A DNA stretch of 46,701 nucleotides from Acanthamoeba sp. SK_2022b (taxonomy: Eukaryota; Discosea; Longamoebia; Acanthamoebidae). Location: the NCBI GenBank assembly GCA_027943245.1, contig JANDJZ010000355.1:1-46701 (forward strand). The letters are read 5' to 3'. The notes under the pieces were generated by a model, which saw nothing but the letters and a program-made list of their open reading frames with translations, searched no databases and was not told the DNA's origin. This document shows, piece by piece, positions 42,004-46,701 of the stretch (the stretch's first letter is position 1; each line of letters opens with the position of its first letter). A program made the position numbers and the translations under genes.

Positions 42004-43992
42004 CACCTCTCCGCAGCCGGCCAAGCCCAATCGTGGGGCAAAGGTGGCTTCCTCCCCCTCTTCTCTTTGCGTTGCTTGAGTTGCGCGCGCGCTGGCCCTG
42101 TAGCGAAGCAAGCGGTCGCTTTTCGGCGTGTATTATGTGTTGTGCGTGTGTGTGCGTGTGTGTAGTGTGTGGTGTGGTGTGGTGTGTGGTGTGTGTGGCT
42201 AACAGCGATGACTGCCAGCCGTCACAGGGCAGCTGGGTCGCACCCTCGTGAGCGAGAACAGCATCTACACGCCCAGCCCAGGTAACGCAGCGGCGCGGCC
42301 TCCTCCCTAATTCGCCGCCTCATCGCCGCTCTCGCACATATGTTTGGGGCCGCGTTGGTTGATTGGCTGTGGCTGGCTGGGTGACGCTCCTCCTCACAGT
42401 GAGCGTATCTTACTCGCTCGGAGCGGGCGTGTCGATCCACCCGTTTGGCAGCTTCGCCTGCGCTCTGGCCACTGCCGCGCCCTCGCCTTCTCCCTCGCGC
42501 TCCCCTTCGCCTTCGCGCTCGCCCTCGTCCTCGCCGTCCCCGACGCCGTCTACGTCCCCAATCCGCTCGCCCTCGCCCTCTCCATCCAGCTCACCCACTC
42601 CCTCGCCCTCGACCACGCCTGCCATTTCTCCCTCCGTGTCGCCCTCGCCCTCGCCGTCGGTCGTGCCCGTGCCTTCGGCGGCGGTGAAGGCCGAGTTCAA
42701 CCCCGACGTGCCCACGGTGGCCATCAGCCAATCAGGTGCGCGCTCGAGAGCCTCCTATTGGCCTTGCGTTTGGCGTTGGGGGGGGGGGTAGTGGCGGTGG
42801 TCTCACTCTGGTGGGCGCAGGCGGCACGAGCTCGACGACGCAGCGGGTCAACCTCAACCTGGTGAGCCTCGAGGAGATCGCCGGCGACGCCACCACCGTC
42901 GTGCTTCAGTCCATCGACCTCACCAGCGGTCCGTTCGCTTCCACTTCGACTCCCCCGTTGCCTCTCACCCGACCTCACTGCGACGCGTGTGTCGTGTCAC
43001 CATTCAGTGGGCTGGACGGTGGAGGAGTCGACGAGCGACGAGAACGCGACCCGCTACGTCTTCACCAGCCAGCTGGGCTCGGCCACGGGCGGCGCCAACA
43101 ACGCCACCCTTCAGTACATCTTTGACACGTACGACTCTGAACGGCTCATCACCACCGGTTAGCACTCCTCCCCCATGGCCTCTGGTCCTTTCTTGCTGGT
43201 CTCGGCCGCTTGCTCTTACCGCTTCTTGCCCTTTCCCTCTCGAGCAGACAGCAACTACACGTTCACGGTGACCCCGTCCCTGCTCAAGTTCTCCTTCAAC
43301 ATTACGTCTTGGCGATGGAACTCCACGTAAGTCCACACACACACACATACATGTGCACTCATGCGCTCGCACAAGCAAGCAATGATTGACTGATCGCCCT
43401 GCGTGTGCGTGTGGGGGGGGTGAAGGTTGGGCAAGCTGCGGCTCAGGCTGAAGATCGACCCGTCGTTCGTGCGCGTCACACGGTGGGACGACACGCCGCA
43501 GGTCGGCATGACCACGCTCCTCTTCGCCAGCGCCCGGGCCCAGCAGGCCAGCACGCTGGTGCGCCTGCTCAACTTTGCCGAGGCGACGGGCGGCTCGACC
43601 CGCGTGCCCATGAGCGCGTCGGCCGAGGTCGACACCTCGTCCCTGTCGCTCACCTTTGACCACTTTGCCGACGCCATGCTGTTCGATCCCGGTAACTCTC
43701 CCCCCACCCACCCCTATCTCCACCCTCTCCCTCGCTCGCGGGCGACTGACGGGGAGTCCCGATCTGCGCAGACTTTGGCCTTCTGCTGGGTCGCGAGGAG
43801 GGCTCGAGCAGCGGAGGCGGCGACAACATGGCCCTCATCATCGGCGTGGCGGTGGCGGTCCCGGTGGCGGTGGTGTTTGTAGTCGTGGTGATCGCCGCGT
43901 CCGCGGTGGTTCTCCACCGGCGGCGCAAGGCCACCATCAACAGCGGAGTGATCAGCTTCGACAACGACCGCACCGCCGACGACCAGCTCTGA
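39655..43992 (+). CDS. RCC1-repeat type I membrane protein with Ser/Pro stalk
   Basis: The ATG at 39655 starts a signal peptide (ALALNLVVLLAGAACLVTAS). At least seven RCC1-type blades follow, each with a Gly-x-Leu-Gly turn, a C/SAG-x-x-x-x-CA strand and a YCWG motif (for example DQYGQLGVGSDSVSLPA, then GLGYCWGW). After a poor last blade comes a Pro/Ser/Arg stalk (about 42470-42660, PSPSRSPSPS), a beta-rich domain (VSLEEIAGDATTVVLQSIDL; YTFTVTPSLLKFSFNITSW; LGKLRLRLKIDPSFVRVTRW), a transmembrane helix (LIIGVAVAVPVAVVFVVVVI) and a short basic then acidic cytosolic tail ending TADDQL. The layout predicts a cell-surface receptor or adhesion protein with an extracellular propeller. Many exons are micro-exons with phase-1 introns. 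The extracellular RCC1 use differs from nuclear RCC1, a Ran exchange factor. Confidence 0.85.
40597..40660. repeat. (CA)n microsatellite in RCC1-repeat gene intron
   Basis: About 32 CA units running up to the acceptor AAG at 40660-40662, coding strand CA. Confidence 0.95.
41492..41580. repeat. (CA)n microsatellite in RCC1-repeat gene intron
   Basis: About 40 CA units with an early CACACC interruption and GCACGCAC at the end. Confidence 0.95.
41931..42001. repeat. (CA)n microsatellite in RCC1-repeat gene intron
   Basis: About 35 uninterrupted CA units on the coding strand. Confidence 0.95.
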
Positions 43993-44785
43993 GCGCTGCA
44001 CCTTCCCCTTCCTCCTCTTTGGACAAAGCGTTGTGGTACATGTACAATTTTCTATTGAATGCGAAGAGATGCAGCACAAGCATCAAGTTACACTCCGTCT
44101 CGAAGGCACTGGCGAAGCTGAATCGCTTTTGGGCATCGACCTCCCCGTGTTGATCGCGTTTGTGGTAGGCAAGTTGTCGTGGTTCCAGGTGGGCGTCGTC
44201 TCAAGTCCTCACTACGCTTCTCGGCGGCTCCTGTCCCCTTCACGGCGCTGCTGCTCCGGCTTGCTCCCCGGCCTCGACGCTTCCAGCTCGAACTCGGCGT
44301 GCGCGTGCGTGTGTTTAAACGGCACAAGGGAGGGTTGCGTGAGTAAGGCGATGAGGATGGGCAACAGGAGGAGAGAGGCGTACCGGCCCACCGAGGGCCT
44401 CCATCCGTAAGGCAGCCTTCTGCTTCGTTCGCCTCTAGGTTCGCCGATGCCTCCTGGATCGATGAAGAACAGCTCTGTGATCCCCCTCTCCTCGTCGGCG
44501 TTACCGCACGCCGTCCACTCCGCCGCGCGCGATTCCCTGTGGCGAACGCCCCCCTGCCCACAGCAATCCCTCCTTGGTGGAGGAAGAGCAGAGGCAGAGG
44601 GCGAACCGTATTGCGGATGACTGGAAGTCGTATCGCTGACATGTCGTCAACTTGGTTCGTGCGCGTCTCCACCCGTGAGGCCGGTTGGGCCTCGACGGGT
44701 GAAGGCGTGCACAGGAATCATGCACGAACCCGGCGAGTCCCTCTGAGCTGCGTGCTGCGTCGTGTGCCTCTTCCCCTCGACCCTC

Positions 44786-44790
<5 letters not shown>

Positions 44791-44849
<59 letters not shown>
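44791..44849. repeat. (GT)n microsatellite
   Basis: About 28 GT units; the only long dinucleotide tract in the window outside a recognised intron. Confidence 0.95.
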
Positions 44850-44854
<5 letters not shown>

Positions 44855-44986
44855 TGAACATGGCTTCAGGAAGGGCAACATGCGTGAGGGGGGGGGCACG
44901 CCGTACCGGCCCATCGAGGCCTCCCATCCTTGTACGCGCGCTGCCCCGCTGCTGCCTTCTCCTGCATGGGTTAGAACCGGTGCCTC

Positions 44987-45040
44987 GCCAGCTTGGTGGT
45001 GGAGGAGGGACCGCAGCCCCTCCTCCATCGCCAAGCTGGC
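44987..45040. repeat. Near-perfect inverted repeat (hairpin)
   Basis: Left arm GCCAGCTTGGTGGTGGAGGA and right arm TCCTCCATCGCCAAGCTGGC pair over about 23 bp with two mismatches and a loop of about 8 nt. It lies in sequence with no recognised gene. Confidence 0.85.
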
Positions 45041-45184
45041 CTCCGCACTCGTCCAAATGACAATGAGACGATTGAAGGCGTGTGGAGTCGTGTTGATGTC
45101 GTCGTCTTGGGCCTCGAGAGTGTGGTCGCATGGGTCTGTGCTTGGCGCTCTCTGGTCTCTCACGGTTCGGTGCCCCAGGCAGGC

Positions 45185-46701
45185 GGTCTGGCTCTCCACC
45201 GACGAGTGGGCTCGGCATTGGTGTGATCCGGCGTGCGTGAGGGTGCTTGTGGAGAGCTGTCACGTGTGTCGCTTCCCCGAGCCCGGCCAAGTTGTGTGGC
45301 GTGTGTTGAAGTGCGCGCTGCGCGATGCGAGATGTGGCGCGATACTGCGTGTATGTAAAGCGGTGCTTTGCGCATGCATTATAGAAAAACGTATGTGTGT
45401 GTGTGTTGTGTGCTGGGGTGGAAGGGCTTGCGCGATGCTCAAATGGTTTTGTGTATTATTTATATTTATCTGTATATATATACTTTTTTATGCTATAGAT
45501 ACTATATAATCCGTGTTGGGTGGTGTGCGGAGTGCTGCGCGTGCAAGCGGGTACCACGGACGGCGCGTTGGGGTCTGGCCTTGACTGGCGGAGCTCACCA
45601 AGTGGAAAGGGATCGATCATTGGCGGTGTTTGGCGCACGGGCGTGGGTCTCTTGTTCGGCCCTTGGTGGGTGTATGTTTGTTTGCATGGGGTCTTGTGGC
45701 TCGGCCATGTTCCTCGCGGTGTTTGGCGCACGGACGTGGGTCTCTTGTTCGGTGAACGGTAAGGCGCCCTTGGTGGGTGTATGTTTGCATGGGGTCTTGT
45801 GGCTCATGTGATGTGCCTAATGTGGTGGCTTGTGTGCGATGCGGGGCGCTCCAAGCGGTGTCATATCTATAGAGTGTGCTGGCAATGTGCGGTGTCGCGG
45901 CGTTGTGGGGCGCGTGTGCTGTGAACATTAGGTGTGAGTGAGTAGGACAAGGAGCGACAACTTCGTGCGTGTGGGGCAGGGCGTACCGGCCATGTACAAG
46001 TCCTCCCTCGTAGAAGTTAACGCGTAGGTGCGTAGCGCCATCTGCTTGTTCGTGGCGCCTCTCTCTCTCTCTCTCTGGTCCGGCTCTCCACTGACGAGTG
46101 GGCTCGGCATTGGTGTGGTCCGGCATGCGTGAGTGTGCTTGCGGAGAGCTGTGGCGTGTGTCGCGTCCCCGAGCCCAGCCAAGTTGTGTGGCATGACGTG
46201 TGTTGAAGTGCGCGCTGCGCGATGCGGCGTGTGGCGCGATACTGCGTGTATGTAAAGCGGTGCTTTGCGCATGCGTTATATATACGTATGCGTGTTGTGT
46301 GCTGTGTGCTGGGGTGGAAGGGCTTGCGCGATGTTCAAATGGTCTTGTATATTATTCTATACATATACTATAGATACTATAGATACTATATAATCCGTTT
46401 TGTGTGGTGTGCGGAGTGCTGCGCGTGCAAGCGGGTACCACGGACGGCGCGTTGGGGTCTGGCCTTGACTGGCGGAGCTCACCAAGTGGAAAGGGATCGG
46501 TCATTGGCGGTGTTTGGCGCACGGGCGTGGGTCTCTTGTTCGGTGAGCGATAAGGCGCCCTTGGTGGGTGTATGTTTGGAGTCTTGTGGCTCGGGCATGT
46601 TCCTCGCGGTGTTTGGCGCACGGGCGTGGGTCTCTTGTTCGGTGAACGATAAGGTCCTTGGTGGGTGTATGTTTGGAGTCTTGTGGCTCGGGCAAGTTCC
46701 T
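45185..46701. repeat. Tandem repeat of about 884 bp (about 1.7 copies, cut by window edge)
   Basis: Sequence from about 45185 recurs from about 46079. The segment GTGCAAGCGGGTACCACGGA is at 45541 and again at 46425, an offset of 884. Both copies share an A/T-rich core (CTATAGATACTATATAATCC near 45493 and 46374) and end in smaller sub-repeats of about 93-99 bp starting GGTGTTTGGCGCACGG (45625, 45718 with one change, 46509, 46608). Copies differ by point changes and small indels. No coding frame is preserved between copies. Confidence 0.88.

Larger units (their letters stand above)
43993..45170. other. Intergenic, no convincing gene
   Basis: Open frames here are interrupted by the GT tract or have arbitrary composition; none shows a known motif or a phase-matched exon chain. 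A GCGTACCGGCC-type phrase recurs loosely near 44376, 44900 and 45981, each followed by degenerate related sequence, so this stretch may be an older, decayed relative of the repeat to its right. Confidence 0.45.

Noticed and set aside
44501..45290. Several overlapping frames in the right-hand intergenic region
   Set aside because: All run through the GT tract, contradict one another in frame, and show no domain or phase-matched introns.

Overview
The window is eukaryotic nuclear DNA from a compact, GC-rich, intron-dense protist genome. Spliced genes lie on both strands with short intergenic gaps, and introns are mostly 60-250 bp with GT-AG ends. The gene set (Rac GTPase, UDP-xylose synthase, class I aldolase, a vault-PARP/PARP4-type protein, proteasome beta1, a SMYD5-like SET/MYND protein, OHCU decarboxylase) and the pervasive (CA)n/(GT)n tracts inside introns fit a free-living amoebozoan such as Acanthamoeba. 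That assignment is inferred from style and content; no marker gene such as rRNA is present.

Layout. 1-533: first exon of CNOT10 (-), running off the left edge. 1022-1612: intronless Rac-family GTPase (+). 2143-4367: 595-aa protein with a Tudor-like N-terminus (-). 4600-6177: UDP-glucuronate decarboxylase (+). 6307-7751: type II membrane glycosyltransferase-like protein (-). 7966-13058: 18-exon membrane-anchored lipid-transfer-type protein (+) with TM, C2, PH, SMP and SnoaL-like regions. 13191-14071: small conserved protein (-). 14366-15832: class I fructose-bisphosphate aldolase (-). 16139-18021: type II GT-B glycosyltransferase (-). 18815-19420: OHCU decarboxylase (-). 19512-21097: METTL22-like methyltransferase (+). 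21368-21819: unrecognised 105-aa protein (+). 22239-23497: NmrA-like protein (+). 23787-35095: very large PARP4-like gene (-) with an unusual C-terminal half. 35345-35998: proteasome beta1 (+). 36176-36799: START-like protein (-). 36960-39406: SMYD5-like (+). 39655-43992: RCC1-repeat type I membrane protein (+) built from alternating micro-exons. 43993-46701: no convincing gene; it ends in a tandem repeat of about 884 bp.

How the genes relate. This is a eukaryotic neighbourhood without operons; most genes are housekeeping. Loose themes are glycan synthesis (UXS makes UDP-xylose, and two type II glycosyltransferases lie nearby) and several tight head-to-head pairs that probably share promoters: OHCU decarboxylase/METTL22, PARP4/proteasome beta1, START/SMYD5 and glycosyltransferase/lipid-transfer protein.

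Most notable are three things. (1) The PARP4-like gene reads in frame from BRCT, PARP, VIT and vWA domains through RS, RGG, RNA-polymerase-II-CTD-like and FG-rich tracts into a C-terminal cysteine-protease-like domain resembling USPL1/C98 isopeptidases. (2) The TM-C2-PH-SMP-SnoaL-like protein combines domains not usually found together. (3) The RCC1 gene has six 24-30-nt micro-exons, all flanked by phase-1 introns, each carrying one Trp-Gly blade motif. Exon boundaries were worked out by hand from splice signals and frame continuity and should be treated as predictions.
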